Assembly: GCA_003697105.1 (NCBI GenBank)
Contig: RFFQ01000015.1
Coordinates: 1 to 41,131, forward strand
Source: Gemmatimonadota bacterium
GTDB lineage: Bacteria; 4572-55; J002
Length of the DNA: 41,131 nucleotides
Direction of reading: 5' to 3'
Position 1 is the first letter of the stretch. Every line of letters begins with the position of its first letter. Shown here in pieces: positions 33,373 through 41,131 of this stretch. A program made the position numbers and the translations under genes. The notes beneath the pieces were generated by a model. That model was not told where the DNA came from. It ran no database searches and was given only the letters and a program-made list of their open reading frames with translations.

Positions 33373-34220
33373 GCGTCATCTTCTGCGGCATAATAGGCAA
33401 CGGCAATCGCGCCATAGCCTGTATGGGAACCAATCACAGCACCGGCGCGAGCGGTGACCAATTCAACACAGTTAAATGTATCTTCAATATGCTCTCGTAA
33501 GGTTTCCATCGCGGCTTCGGCATGAACATGGAATACACCACCCCGGATACAGGTCGCCCCGTCCAGATGTTGTTTCATCAATTTGACAATTTCTTGGGGG
33601 AAGTGTTTCCGGTCCTTGACCTTGCTGAGCGCCACAATTTCCCCATTTCGTGTGCCCAAAATGGGTTTATAACCCAACAACTTACCGACCATACTCCGTG
33701 CCTGGCCGATTCGTCCGCCGCGCTTCAAAAAATCCAAGTTGGGGACGGCAAAAATGACCTGATTCCGCTGAATAATTTGTTCCAAACGGCGTAATATCGT
33801 ATCAACCGGCACCTGATTCTGGATCATCCGTTGGGCAGCTAAAACAATATTCCCCAACCCAAAACTGGCGTTCAGCGAATCAATAACGTGGATTTTGGCG
33901 CCGGTGTCACATATTTGTACCGCTTTGAGGGCATGGGAGACGGTTTGGCTCATCTTACTGGAGATGTGGATCGACAAAACCGTATTTTTGTCATCAAATT
34001 GCTGGTAGATGTCGCAAAATTCCGCTACGGTCGGCGCAGACGTAACCGGAAAATCATTGGTTGAGCGGATTTTTTCGTAAAATTCGTCAGGGGTGAGATC
34101 GACCCCATCCCGGTATTCCTGATCGCCAAAATTGATATGCAACGGGATAATCGGGATTGAATACTGTTCGGCAAACCCTTCGGGGAGGTCCGAAGTACTA
34201 TCGGTTACAATGTGAATCAT
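33369..34220 (-). CDS. DegV family fatty-acid-binding protein
   Basis: 283 residues from ATG 34220; an in-frame TTG two codons upstream is less likely. DegV hallmarks: VTDSTSDLP at the start, VTSAPTVAEF with the Thr-Ser fatty-acid head-group contact, SSKMSQTV, and FLKRGGRIG. These proteins bind a fatty acid, and in Firmicutes (FakB) they present it to a kinase. No fakA-like kinase is adjacent, only the coupled DinB-like gene. Cytoplasmic. Confidence 0.9.
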   Translation of the reverse strand: MIHIVTDSTSDLPEGFAEQYSIPIIPLHINFGDQEYRDGVDLTPDEFYEKIRSTNDFPVTSAPTVAEFCDIYQQFDDKNTVLSIHISSKMSQTVSHALKAVQICDTGAKIHVIDSLNASFGLGNIVLAAQRMIQNQVPVDTILRRLEQIIQRNQVIFAVPNLDFLKRGGRIGQARSMVGKLLGYKPILGTRNGEIVALSKVKDRKHFPQEIVKLMKQHLDGATCIRGGVFHVHAEAAMETLREHIEDTFNCVELVTARAGAVIGSHTGYGAIAVAYYAAEDDA

Positions 34221-34244
34221 AGGCAATATGGATCAAGGGTGGGC

Positions 34245-34279
34245 GAAACCCGATCTCCATCTGCCGGAGATCGGGTTTC
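34245..34279 (-). terminator. Perfect 14-bp hairpin between mdh and degV
   Basis: GAAACCCGATCTCC (34245-34258) pairs perfectly with GGAGATCGGGTTTC (34266-34279) around a 7-base loop. There is no U tract on either strand beyond the TTT in the stem, so it may be a weak terminator or an mRNA-end stabiliser rather than a classic terminator. It lies 9 bases past the mdh stop. Confidence 0.5.
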
Positions 34280-34287
34280 TGGGAAGA

Positions 34288-35274
34288 TTAGGTTAATAGG
34301 TCGGCAACGGTTTCTTTTTCGGTGCGTAATTCGGCGAGGGTTTTTGCCAATTTGTCTTTGCCGAAATCACTGAGGGGAATATCCTGCACAATCGTGGCAT
34401 TACCGTTTCCATCAGAGGTGACCGGAAAGGAGAAATACAACCCTTCATCTACACCATAGCTACCGTCAGAGACCACCGCCGAGGAGAACCAATCCCCTTC
34501 CGGCGTCGGAGTGATCATACTCTTTATGTGGTCTAAGGCAGCAGAAGCGGCGGACGCTGCCGAAGAAGCACCCCGAGCTTCGATAATCGCGGCACCGCGC
34601 TTTTGCACGGTGGTGATAAAATCTCCTCTGAGCCAATCATGGTCGTCAATAACCTCAAACACGGGTTTACCATTGATTTTGGCATTTTCCGCATCGGGAT
34701 ATTGGGTCGCACTGTGATTTCCCCAAATGGTCATGTTGGTCACAGCCGTGACAGGCACACCCGCTTTGGCGGCAAGTTGGCTCATGGCTCGATTTTGGTC
34801 TAAACGGGTCATGGCGGCAAACCGGTCTTTAGGGACACCGTCCGCGTGGTGTGCCGCAATCAGACAGTTGGTGTTTGCCGGATTACCAACCACCAGCACG
34901 CGAAGGTCATCGGCGGCACGGGTCAATGCTTTGCCTTGACCAATAAAAATCGGACCATTTTCCCGAATCAAATCGCCCCGTTCCATGCCTTTGGTACGGG
35001 GTTTCGCACCAACCAACAATGCCCAGTTGACCCCATCAAACACGACATTGGGGTCATCCCCCACCACAATATTTTCCAGTAAGGGAAAGGCACAGTCATT
35101 TAGCTCCATTACCGTACCTTCCAATGCCTTCAACACGGGTGTGATTTCCAATAGGTGAAGCGAGACCTTGGTATCATGTCCAAAAATTTCACCGGAAGCT
35201 AATCGAAATAACATGGCATATCCAATATTACCTGCCGCTCCGGTTACGGCAACTTTAACATGTTTACCCATCAT
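34288..35274 (-). CDS. mdh: Malate dehydrogenase, NAD/NADP-type
   Basis: 328 residues from ATG 35274, with AGGA ahead; earlier and later ATGs are nearby. The Rossmann motif GAAGNIG is at 12-18. Substrate and catalytic residues fit: the active-site loop arginines in [16 protein letters not shown], the Asp in TRLDQNRA, and the His in [11 protein letters not shown]. Length fits the cytosolic-type malate dehydrogenase branch. It interconverts malate and oxaloacetate in the TCA cycle. It has a perfect-consensus promoter, consistent with a housekeeping gene, and the downstream hairpin separates it from degV. Confidence 0.95.
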   Translation of the reverse strand: MMGKHVKVAVTGAAGNIGYAMLFRLASGEIFGHDTKVSLHLLEITPVLKALEGTVMELNDCAFPLLENIVVGDDPNVVFDGVNWALLVGAKPRTKGMERGDLIRENGPIFIGQGKALTRAADDLRVLVVGNPANTNCLIAAHHADGVPKDRFAAMTRLDQNRAMSQLAAKAGVPVTAVTNMTIWGNHSATQYPDAENAKINGKPVFEVIDDHDWLRGDFITTVQKRGAAIIEARGASSAASAASAALDHIKSMITPTPEGDWFSSAVVSDGSYGVDEGLYFSFPVTSDGNGNATIVQDIPLSDFGKDKLAKTLAELRTEKETVADLLT

Positions 35275-35325
35275 CCTATTCCTCATAAAAATAGATGTAT
35301 AAAAAATGCACGACTTACGTTAGCG

Positions 35326-35354
35326 ATTATATTCCCTTCAGTACGGCTTGTCAA
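35326..35354 (-). promoter_or_regulatory. Perfect consensus sigma70 promoter of mdh
   Basis: On the minus strand TTGACA (35354-35349), exactly 17 bases, then TATAAT (35331-35326). The predicted leader to mdh is about 45 bases. Confidence 0.92.
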
Positions 35355-35360
35355 GCGTTT

Positions 35361-36932
35361 TTAATCCATCGTGTACGAGAGGCGTAGAAACCCGCTAATA
35401 CCTCTATTTGTATAACGAAAATACGGCTGGTAATCACTATCCGCCAGATTTCGCAAAACCAGCGAAATTTGAAACGCCCCAACCGTTTGTGTTGCCCGCA
35501 TATGAAGCACCAGATAATCATCCAGTTGAGCCTTATCCTCCACCGTATAAAACTGTTTACCGACATATTCGGCGGCGACCTCCCCTTCAAACCCGTTGCG
35601 CGGGATGAAGCGCAGATTCAATTGGCCGGATAACTCGGGAGCATAGGGCAAATCCATGTTATCAGACTGCCAGTGGAGTTGTAACCGCACCGCCAGAAAT
35701 TCAAAAAGTACCGCCTCTAGGATGCTTTCGCTTTCAATGCGATCCACCGTTTGGGGATAATTAAACGGATGAAGCGGATTTTCCGTTCCGCTCACGGTCG
35801 AAGCCCAGACCAGCGGCTCCCGAATGCTTGAATAGCGAACATTAACGGTAATCGCATTGGTACTACTGGCAATATATTTGAGTTGCCCCCCGACAGAATG
35901 CCGGTAATAAGGATACTGCAATGCCAAATTGACCCCTACCGGACGCTCATCCCGATATATATCCTGAAATGCCAAATCCTGTATATGAGGATGGTACTCA
36001 GCTTGAACGTACCAGTTCCGGGTCAAAGTATGTCCGAGTTCGAGCCGCGGTAGAATTCGAGTCGCACTTGCTCCGGCATAATCTTCCGTGACGTAAAAGA
36101 TAGGATTCACCGACAACGTAGTCTGCGGCGAGAGGAAAGGGGTTCGTAAACCAACTGAAAACGTAGCAAAATAGAGGTCATCCCGCTGGGGAAGAAGGAC
36201 ATGATCCAGATTGCTCTGGCGGTAATAGATGCCAGCAGTCAGCAGCCGTTGGTTCTGAAGATAGGTGTAATTTGCCTCAACAATGGCATAGTTGTTCTGA
36301 TATTCAGGAAGATTTTCTGCTGGCGTTATCCGAAAATCCCCACTTTGTAGCGAAAGTTGCACCATTGACGGGTGATAAATCCGTTGTACCAAACCTTGAC
36401 CCGTTAGATGTCGGTATTTTTGCGGAGAGTCCAACTCTCGCTGAAATTGTTCCCCCTGGGCGAGCAAAAATCCATGCCAGTGACGGGGCATCTCAAAACC
36501 GGTCATCACTTCCGCATTGGACTGCTCATAAACGGAGTAGTCTTCCGTCTTGAAATAGAAGAGATGTGAGAATAAATCCCACGCCGTACCTTGGTAGTCA
36601 TATTCAGCATCCACCCCCCAGGTTTCGGTTGAGCTATAATGCCCCGAAAGGATTAAACGAGGCGGGGATTTATGAAAGCGTTGGTGCGCACTGGAATCGT
36701 CCGCAACCACTTTTTTTATTTGTTCGATGGGGAAATAGCCACTTTGCCCCATTTCTTCAATCTCTTGAATATCAGGAGACTCAAATTCAGGCTCAATAAT
36801 ATCATCTTCCACGGCAAGGCTTAGATTATAACCTCCAAAAAATAGGATAGTTAATAGGAGGTAAACCATTCTCATTGTTATCATTGTGTTTAATGACTTA
36901 AAAATGTACTTGACAAGGCTAATGCTAATCAT
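35361..36932 (-). CDS. Predicted outer-membrane beta-barrel, TonB-receptor-like without plug
   Basis: 523 residues from ATG 36932 (AAAGGA nearby); ATGs at 36884, 36875 and 36869 are alternatives that give a tighter signal peptide, because the hydrophobic core is MRMVYLLLTILFFGGYNLSLA. An acidic stretch (about 42-60) follows the signal. The rest is strongly beta, Tyr/Gln/Arg-rich, with ELSGQLNLRFIPRN and a last strand GISGFLRLSYTMD. Mid and C-terminal parts, including LVLHMRATQTVGAFQISLVLRNLADSDYQ, look like the end of TonB-dependent receptor barrels. No plug domain or TonB box precedes it. The ligand is unknown. Confidence 0.7.
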   Translation of the reverse strand: MISISLVKYIFKSLNTMITMRMVYLLLTILFFGGYNLSLAVEDDIIEPEFESPDIQEIEEMGQSGYFPIEQIKKVVADDSSAHQRFHKSPPRLILSGHYSSTETWGVDAEYDYQGTAWDLFSHLFYFKTEDYSVYEQSNAEVMTGFEMPRHWHGFLLAQGEQFQRELDSPQKYRHLTGQGLVQRIYHPSMVQLSLQSGDFRITPAENLPEYQNNYAIVEANYTYLQNQRLLTAGIYYRQSNLDHVLLPQRDDLYFATFSVGLRTPFLSPQTTLSVNPIFYVTEDYAGASATRILPRLELGHTLTRNWYVQAEYHPHIQDLAFQDIYRDERPVGVNLALQYPYYRHSVGGQLKYIASSTNAITVNVRYSSIREPLVWASTVSGTENPLHPFNYPQTVDRIESESILEAVLFEFLAVRLQLHWQSDNMDLPYAPELSGQLNLRFIPRNGFEGEVAAEYVGKQFYTVEDKAQLDDYLVLHMRATQTVGAFQISLVLRNLADSDYQPYFRYTNRGISGFLRLSYTMD

Positions 36933-36937
36933 ATATC
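36910..36937 (+). promoter_or_regulatory. Possible promoter of the cvpA-like gene
   Basis: TTGACA (36910-36915), a 16-base spacer and TATATC (36932-36937). Its -35 lies inside the longest reading of the divergent barrel gene, which is a small argument for a shorter start there. Confidence 0.45.
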
Positions 36938-36984
36938 CTTTAAATAGTTATACTTAAATTTTCTGGTAAAAAAGGATCAGAAAC

Positions 36985-37506
36985 ATGTTAGATGCTCTTA
37001 TTTATCTGTTAATTTTTGCGGGCATTGGTTTAGGCGTCTGGAAAGGCTTTCAATTTGTTCTCCGGCTTTGTGTGTATGCCATTGTCGTGATAGCCGGCTT
37101 TTTAGCCGCCTACATCGCATACCCCCATGGAGCAAAGATATTACACGCCTTATTACCGAGTGCCGACCTGAGCAAAATCATTGTTTTTAACGTGGTAATT
37201 TTGGCAATTTGGATGCCCGGATTTTATCTGGCTCGCCGCCTGATGCAACAAGCATTTACCGGGGTTGACCTGAAATGGTTTGATAAATTGTTTGGGGGAT
37301 TATTGGGTGTCATGGTCATCTTGTTTCTGGTTTGGGGAGTGCTTATCGGCATGATGGCGAAAAACATTAAAGTGAATTCCATCGCTAATTCCTCATTTGC
37401 CAAAACCTTAATCTATCCCAGTGGAACCGTGTATAAATTATTACCCGATAACATGAAAAAAAACTTTGAAAAAAACTATTACGAAGTTTTTTACTCCAAA
37501 TCCTAG
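36985..37506 (+). CDS. cvpA: CvpA family membrane protein
   Basis: 173 residues with AAAGGA before ATG 36985. Four predicted helices lie at about 3-22, 28-48, 65-85 and 104-125. The start MLDALIYLLIFAGIGLGVWKGF and the DKLFGGLLGVMVILFLVWG block before the last helix are CvpA family marks. A short polar C-terminal tail follows (NSSFAKTLIYPSG, then Lys-rich). CvpA is an inner-membrane protein linked in E. coli to envelope stress and colicin V production; its molecular role is not settled. It diverges from the barrel gene by 52 bases. Confidence 0.87.
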   Translation: MLDALIYLLIFAGIGLGVWKGFQFVLRLCVYAIVVIAGFLAAYIAYPHGAKILHALLPSADLSKIIVFNVVILAIWMPGFYLARRLMQQAFTGVDLKWFDKLFGGLLGVMVILFLVWGVLIGMMAKNIKVNSIANSSFAKTLIYPSGTVYKLLPDNMKKNFEKNYYEVFYSKS

Positions 37507-37533
37507 CCAAAATAAAACCAAAACCCCTTTTTT

Positions 37534-37567
37534 AATCCCCCAACCCCCAAGGCTTGGGGGATTTTTA
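37534..37567 (+). terminator. Terminator after cvpA
   Basis: A perfect stem AATCCCCCAA/TTGGGGGATT (37534-37543 with 37554-37563) with loop of 10 bases, then TTTATTT. Confidence 0.92.
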
Positions 37568-37698
37568 TTTGCTCTTCTATTTTATCCCAAATGAGAGAGA
37601 CTGTCAATCATTTTAGCCATTGTCAACGCCGCTGAAATTGGTTACGTTCCGGTTATTGGACTGTTTATATTGCCCTTACAGAATGAAAGGATATATCC

Positions 37699-38598
37699 AT
37701 GACACATGTATCTACCCGTTATTGGGGTATTTTTCTCTTGATGTTTTGCCTCTTGGCACGAGGTGTTCCGCTCTCTGCAAAAGAAAATCACCATTTTTTA
37801 TGGAAGATTGAAACCGAGCAGAATCAGGTCTATTTTTTGGGGTCGGTGCATATTTTAAGTGCCGATCAATACCCTCTGAATCCGGTCATCGAAAATGCCT
37901 TTGAGGCGGCAGATATTGTTGTTTTTGAAACCCATCTGGATAGCCTCGAATCTCCAGAAGTGCAATTGCATTTGCTCCAAAAAAGCGTGTACGGTGCCGA
38001 TGAAAATCTGAAAACGGCACTCTCCGATGAAACTTATGCGAAGGTTACATCCGTGGTGGAGCGGTTTGGCTTGCCAATGGCACAGTTCAATACCTTTCGA
38101 CCTTGGTTTTTAGCCATGACGTTTACCGTGTTAGAAGCACAGCGGTTGGGGCTTGTTCCAGAGTATGGCATTGATCGTTACTTCTTTACCAAAGCCAAAC
38201 AAGCCGGAAAAACCATTGAGGCACTGGAAAGCATTGACTTTCAACTCGCCCTGTTCACCGAGCTACCACCAGCGGAACAAGAACTGTTCCTGAAATACAC
38301 GTTGGCAGATTTGGATGTGATGAGCAACCAACTCGATACGATGATCTCGGCGTGGCAGACCGGAAATACAGTACTAATGGATAGCTTAGTTACGGAAAGT
38401 GTCCGCCGTTACCCAGAAATTAAGCCGTTTTATCAAAAACTAGATGATGAGCGCAACCAACGCTGGATTCCCCAGATCGAAGCCTATCTTCAGCAGGATA
38501 AAAATGTGCTGATCATTGTCGGAGCATTACACTTATCCGGTGAAGGCAGTGTGATCGACCTTTTGCGCCAAAAAGGATACCAGATTGAACAATTGTAA
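37699..38598 (+). CDS. Exported TraB/GumN family protein
   Basis: 299 residues with GAAAGGA before ATG 37699 and a signal peptide 1-26 (ending VPLSA). The TraB/GumN (Tiki-like) fold is shown by the two GxxH blocks: YFLGSVHIL at about 46-54 and IIVGALHLSG near 272-281, with conserved Glu in VFETHLD near 75 and FNTFRPWFLAM. Tiki relatives are metal-dependent peptidases and GumN is of unknown biochemical function. The His and Glu pattern is intact. Periplasmic by signal peptide. It is followed by a bidirectional terminator facing the convergent selenoprotein gene. Confidence 0.85.
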   Translation: MTHVSTRYWGIFLLMFCLLARGVPLSAKENHHFLWKIETEQNQVYFLGSVHILSADQYPLNPVIENAFEAADIVVFETHLDSLESPEVQLHLLQKSVYGADENLKTALSDETYAKVTSVVERFGLPMAQFNTFRPWFLAMTFTVLEAQRLGLVPEYGIDRYFFTKAKQAGKTIEALESIDFQLALFTELPPAEQELFLKYTLADLDVMSNQLDTMISAWQTGNTVLMDSLVTESVRRYPEIKPFYQKLDDERNQRWIPQIEAYLQQDKNVLIIVGALHLSGEGSVIDLLRQKGYQIEQL

Positions 38599-38604
38599 CC
38601 CGAC

Positions 38605-38640
38605 AAAAAAGCGCTTCTCATTGCTGGGAAGCGCTTTTTT
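38605..38640. terminator. Bidirectional terminator
   Basis: GCGCTTC and GAAGCGC arms are flanked by A6 on the left and T6 on the right. It serves the TraB/GumN gene (plus) and the thioredoxin-TPR gene (minus). Confidence 0.9.
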
Positions 38641-38692
38641 AGATTTAATGACACCGTTCGGGATATTCCCCCCCAACGGTTTGACCGAGCGG

Positions 38693-39745
38693 CTACTTTT
38701 CCTCATCCATCTGCTCAAATTTCGCCAACTGTTTTTTATAATAGTCATCATCCGGTTTGATGTGAATGGCTTTGTTGATAACGGCAATCGCGCTGGCTTT
38801 ATCCCCTAATTTATAATGCACTTCTGCTACGGTATCCAAAATCATTGCCTGATCTTCTGAACCCACTTCGGACAGCTCCGCCGCTTTTTGGGCATACGCC
38901 AGTGCTTTTTCAAGTTTCATTTCCAGTTCGGTCATACGCCAAGCGAATGAATTCAACGCTTGGGGGTCGTCGTTAAACCGGTCTGCCATAGCTTCCAGCA
39001 CCGCGGCTTCTTTTTCGGGTTCTTCCTGACGGGCGTAGTAACGCGCCAGAGCCGTATAGCTTTGTTGGGCAATGTCATCATTGGCGGTTTTTGCCAGTTG
39101 TTCCAATCGGGCAGTTTTGCCGCTGGTCTCCAGTTCAATTGTACCAATGTAATAGGCACTTGTCTGGTGCTCTGCTGTATGGAAGGGTGTGGTTTGAATT
39201 ACTGTTTTCAAGTATGGGAGTGCCGCTTCCTGGTCCCCTCGGTAAAAATATTTTTGACCGATCTGAAACTTCAATTCCGCACTCTGGGGATCCGCTTTGA
39301 GTTTCTCTTTCAGATAAGCCAACGTTCCAATGCCATTGAGATAATCGTTCAATGTTTTCAGATACGCGTCTTTCGTGGAAAAGCCCATAATCCGGTCGAT
39401 TTCCTCCTTGCTGGAGACATCCACCAAAATAACCTGCGGGATCGATTTAATCCCAAATGTTTTCACAAGTGCCTTGTTTTCTGGATGATCGATATTATAC
39501 TGCCCGCTGACTACAATCGAATTTACGGAACTGACCTCATCGGATTTGAATACAGCGGCATCCAGCCGCTTGCAGGGAACTCACCAGTCAGCATAAAAAT
39601 CGACCAACACCATCGATTTATTTTGGGCTTTCGCCATGTCAATCAACTCATCCAGTGATTTGCCCTTCTGAAAATCCAACGCGGCAAATGCGCTAGAGAC
39701 CCCCATCCACAAGGTCAGTGCGATAACACTAAAAATCAGACGCAT
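38693..39745 (-). CDS. Probable selenoprotein: secreted thioredoxin-TPR fusion with UVPC active site
   Basis: Read from ATG 39745 (perfect AGGAGG ahead), the frame gives 350 residues with one internal TGA at codon 55 (39583-39581). The N-terminus is a signal peptide (MRLIFSVIALTLWMGVSSAFA). The context is VLVDFYADW-TGA-VPCKRLD, i.e. a thioredoxin motif WCxPCK in which the first Cys is TGA. Cys58 is the partner, and P103 in KSIPQV fits the cis-proline. Residues from about 130 to 350 form TPR-type helices (AELKFQIGQKYFYRG, EVHYKLGDKASAIAV). Downstream of the TGA is a SECIS-like hairpin. Other genes here use TGA as a normal stop, so global recoding does not explain it. Alternatives are a point mutation or sequencing error. 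Expected role: periplasmic redox or scaffold protein. Confidence 0.85.
39551..39574 (-). promoter_or_regulatory. Putative bacterial SECIS element
   Basis: On the mRNA, starting 7 bases after the TGA: TGC, bulged A, AGCGGC, loop TGGAT, GCCGCT, GTA. The core stem is six perfect pairs, extended by three weaker pairs. The apical loop opens 17 bases after the TGA and holds GG at positions 2-3. This fits the spacing and loop-G rule for SelB-binding bacterial SECIS hairpins. Confidence 0.75.
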
Positions 39746-39796
39746 AAATATCCTCCTAAAAAAAGTGGGTGACCCGCTAACATGAAGTGTGCGGTA

Positions 39797-39825
39797 GTGA
39801 TACGGACGAATGAAGCATTTGTCAA
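39797..39825 (-). promoter_or_regulatory. Promoter of the thioredoxin-TPR gene
   Basis: On the minus strand TTGACA (39825-39820), 17 bases, then TATCAC (39802-39797). It lies between the TPR gene and the selenoprotein start, which suggests separate transcription. Confidence 0.65.
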
Positions 39826-39840
39826 GAGCAAATACGTTGA

Positions 39841-40425
39841 CTAAAACCGGTATGGGGGTAAGCCCAAGAGTCGCCGGGTTTCACGAATTGCCTGTTTGAC
39901 CTGCTGTTGGCGAATAATCTCCATCTGGTGGGCATCTTTGAGGAGTTCGTAGGTTTGTTCGATAAGGGGTAATGCCTGCTCCGCTTGTTTCATATCCAGA
40001 TACAACATACCCAGATTCCAGCAACACCCTGCCAACTTGATCGGGTCGGCAATCGCCTCGGCGATCTCAATCCCTAGACGAAAATGACGGATGGCTTGAT
40101 ATGGAATGCCCTTCAGGTAGTAAACAGAGCCAATGTTATTGTGGTCATCAATCAACTGGTCCTGATTTTGGAGTTGCTCGTCCAATGCCAGCGCTTGTTC
40201 AAAATGCTCTAACGCCATATCATATTGCTCATCATCCAGAAGCAAAGAACCTAAACCGGCATGGGTAAATGCCAAACTCGGTAGATGATTGAGTTCTTTA
40301 CTGAGGGCATGAGCTTTTTCCCACATCAGGAAGGCAAGTTGCCAATCACCTTCCTCTTGAAGTTCTTCGGCTTGCTCTAATAGGTAATGTAATCGTTTAA
40401 AGTCTTCGGATAATTCCATGCTCAT
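39841..40425 (-). CDS. TPR-repeat protein
   Basis: 194 residues with AGGAG eight bases before ATG 40425. No signal peptide. It is made of about four tetratricopeptide helix pairs: QAEELQEEGDWQLAFLMWEKA, GSLLLDDEQYDMALEHFEQALAL, GSVYYLKGIPYQAIRHFRLG and GMLYLDMKQAEQALPLIEQ, followed by a basic helical tail. TPR scaffolds mediate protein-protein contacts and the partner is unknown. It starts four bases after the trmB-like gene, and its ribosome site lies in that gene's end, so the two are co-expressed. It has no close relation to the TPR region of the selenoprotein beyond the fold. Confidence 0.85.
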   Translation of the reverse strand: MSMELSEDFKRLHYLLEQAEELQEEGDWQLAFLMWEKAHALSKELNHLPSLAFTHAGLGSLLLDDEQYDMALEHFEQALALDEQLQNQDQLIDDHNNIGSVYYLKGIPYQAIRHFRLGIEIAEAIADPIKLAGCCWNLGMLYLDMKQAEQALPLIEQTYELLKDAHQMEIIRQQQVKQAIRETRRLLGLPPYRF

Positions 40426-40429
40426 GGGT

Positions 40430-41080
40430 TTATCTCCTAATGATTAGCTGGTAGAGCGATTGTCCGCTCCGATGATACTTGCGTTCAAAGGGTGTGACCG
40501 GTGGTCGTGGGACAAAAAGGTTGATCTGCCCCGTAATTCCGGTTGCGCGCTGGTAGGCATACTGAAATTCTTCCACGTAGATACGCCAATTACTGCGGAC
40601 TTCCACGTACTCTCCCAATTGGATCAGGCTAGTAAAAATGGGATGCCCGTGCCAGCGCCGTTTCAGATGCGTGGCTTTCGGATACGGATTCGGATATAAC
40701 AGATAATGTCGCTTAACCTCCCAGCCAGCAGCAGCGGCTTGTAGCCAAAAATCGATTAAATCTGCCCGAACAATACGAAAATTTGCGCCCGAGGTCTTTC
40801 CTTTTGCCAAGCGATGGGCTGATTTGTCAATCCCTAGCACCCAATGATCCGGAAATTGATCCGCAAGCCAGCGGGTACTCTCTCCAACTCCGCAACCAGA
40901 GTCTAAAATCAGGGGTTGGGGATGTTCCCCCCGAACCTGATCCACCTCTTCAAAAATACGTTGCTGGTATGCAGAAACCGGCCGTTGAAACGGATGCTTT
41001 AAGTGCCTTTGGACTTGCTTTTCCAGCGCATCATGAATCCCGCGCTGGTTAGTAGTAATAGTACGGCTGTTGGCGTTCAT
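40430..41080 (-). CDS. TrmB-like SAM-dependent methyltransferase
   Basis: 216 residues. Motif I is LDSGCGVGES (59-68), followed by acidic motif II IDKS, and a YPNPYPKATHLKRRW block (129-143) corresponding to the FPDPWPKxRHxKRR signature of tRNA (guanine-46-N7) methyltransferase. The late TPFERKYHRSGQSLYQL segment matches the TrmB C-terminal T-x-[FY]-E-x-[KR]. N-terminal 30 residues are a basic helix. It differs from classical TrmB in the Asp-to-Ser and Trp-to-Tyr positions, so it may be a subfamily with another target. It begins close to the window end with no clear ribosome site. Confidence 0.78.
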   Translation of the reverse strand: MNANSRTITTNQRGIHDALEKQVQRHLKHPFQRPVSAYQQRIFEEVDQVRGEHPQPLILDSGCGVGESTRWLADQFPDHWVLGIDKSAHRLAKGKTSGANFRIVRADLIDFWLQAAAAGWEVKRHYLLYPNPYPKATHLKRRWHGHPIFTSLIQLGEYVEVRSNWRIYVEEFQYAYQRATGITGQINLFVPRPPVTPFERKYHRSGQSLYQLIIRR

Positions 41081-41131
41081 TATAGCAATGTATAGTTAGC
41101 AGTGGGAAAGAACTCATAAACTCCCCAACTC

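Noticed and set aside
39581-39583. Internal TGA in the thioredoxin-TPR gene as an ordinary nonsense mutation or a sign of an alternative genetic code
   Set aside because: A random mutation hitting exactly the active-site Cys codon with a SECIS-like hairpin behind it is unlikely, and many normal-length genes here (zur, znuA, znuC, degV) end in TGA, so the code is standard. Sequencing error cannot be fully excluded.
1-41131. tRNA, rRNA, CRISPR, insertion sequence or prophage
   Set aside because: I saw no cloverleaf, regularly spaced repeat array, transposase or phage gene. A covariance-model scan would be needed to exclude small RNAs.

Overview
The window looks like a Gram-negative bacterium of the FCB lineage (the neighbourhood of KSB1, Calditrichota, Zixibacteria or Ignavibacteria). 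Three large secreted proteins end in FlgD-like C-terminal sorting modules, one with the hallmark YPNPFNP motif. A PorV/PorQ-type outer-membrane protein sits upstream of two of them. Several outer-membrane barrels and a LolB/Lpp-type lipoprotein signal fit the same picture. The exact phylum is an inference. Standard genetic code applies: several genes of normal length stop at TGA.

Layout. 1-9.7 kb (minus strand): a cut-off NAD-dependent epimerase, a VIT/von Willebrand A secreted protein, a DUF2237 protein, a complete three-gene operon with the mutase accessory protein GlmL and two unknown small proteins, then a zur-znuA-znuC-znuB zinc-uptake operon. A perfect 17-bp palindrome overlaps the -35 box of the zinc operon promoter. 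9.9-18.9 kb (plus strand): an aminotransferase, an orphan outer-membrane barrel, a small membrane protein with near-consensus promoter and perfect terminator, trhO, a helix-hairpin-helix/DUF3299 fusion, a nitrilase-family hydrolase, a REC-PAS-kinase-GAF hybrid protein and a SPOR lipoprotein. 19.0-36.9 kb (minus strand): a secretion block (PorV-like protein, an M6-type protein that has lost HExxH, three tandem paralogues with a PGxG membrane motif, and an intact HExxH metalloprotease with sorting domain), then nadD, a giant secreted protein with 21 FG-GAP units, a DinB-like protein with DegV, mdh under a perfect consensus promoter, and an outer-membrane barrel. 37.0-41.1 kb: cvpA and a TraB/GumN protein on the plus strand, then on the minus strand a periplasmic thioredoxin-TPR protein, a TPR protein and a TrmB-like methyltransferase.

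The most exciting item is the thioredoxin-TPR gene at 38693-39745. Its reading frame contains one TGA, exactly where the first cysteine of the thioredoxin CxxC motif belongs (W-TGA-V-P-C-K). A hairpin with a GG-containing apical loop starts a few bases downstream, at the spacing expected of a bacterial SECIS element. I read this as a secreted selenoprotein with a UVPC active site. Ordinary gene finding would call it a truncated or broken gene.

Other notable points are the 3 x 7 beta-propeller arithmetic of the giant FG-GAP protein, the catalytically dead M6 homologue next to a live metalloprotease, and the orphan glmL operon with no mutase beside it. No tRNA, rRNA, CRISPR array, insertion sequence or phage gene was seen. 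No gene-free stretch exceeds about 210 bases.
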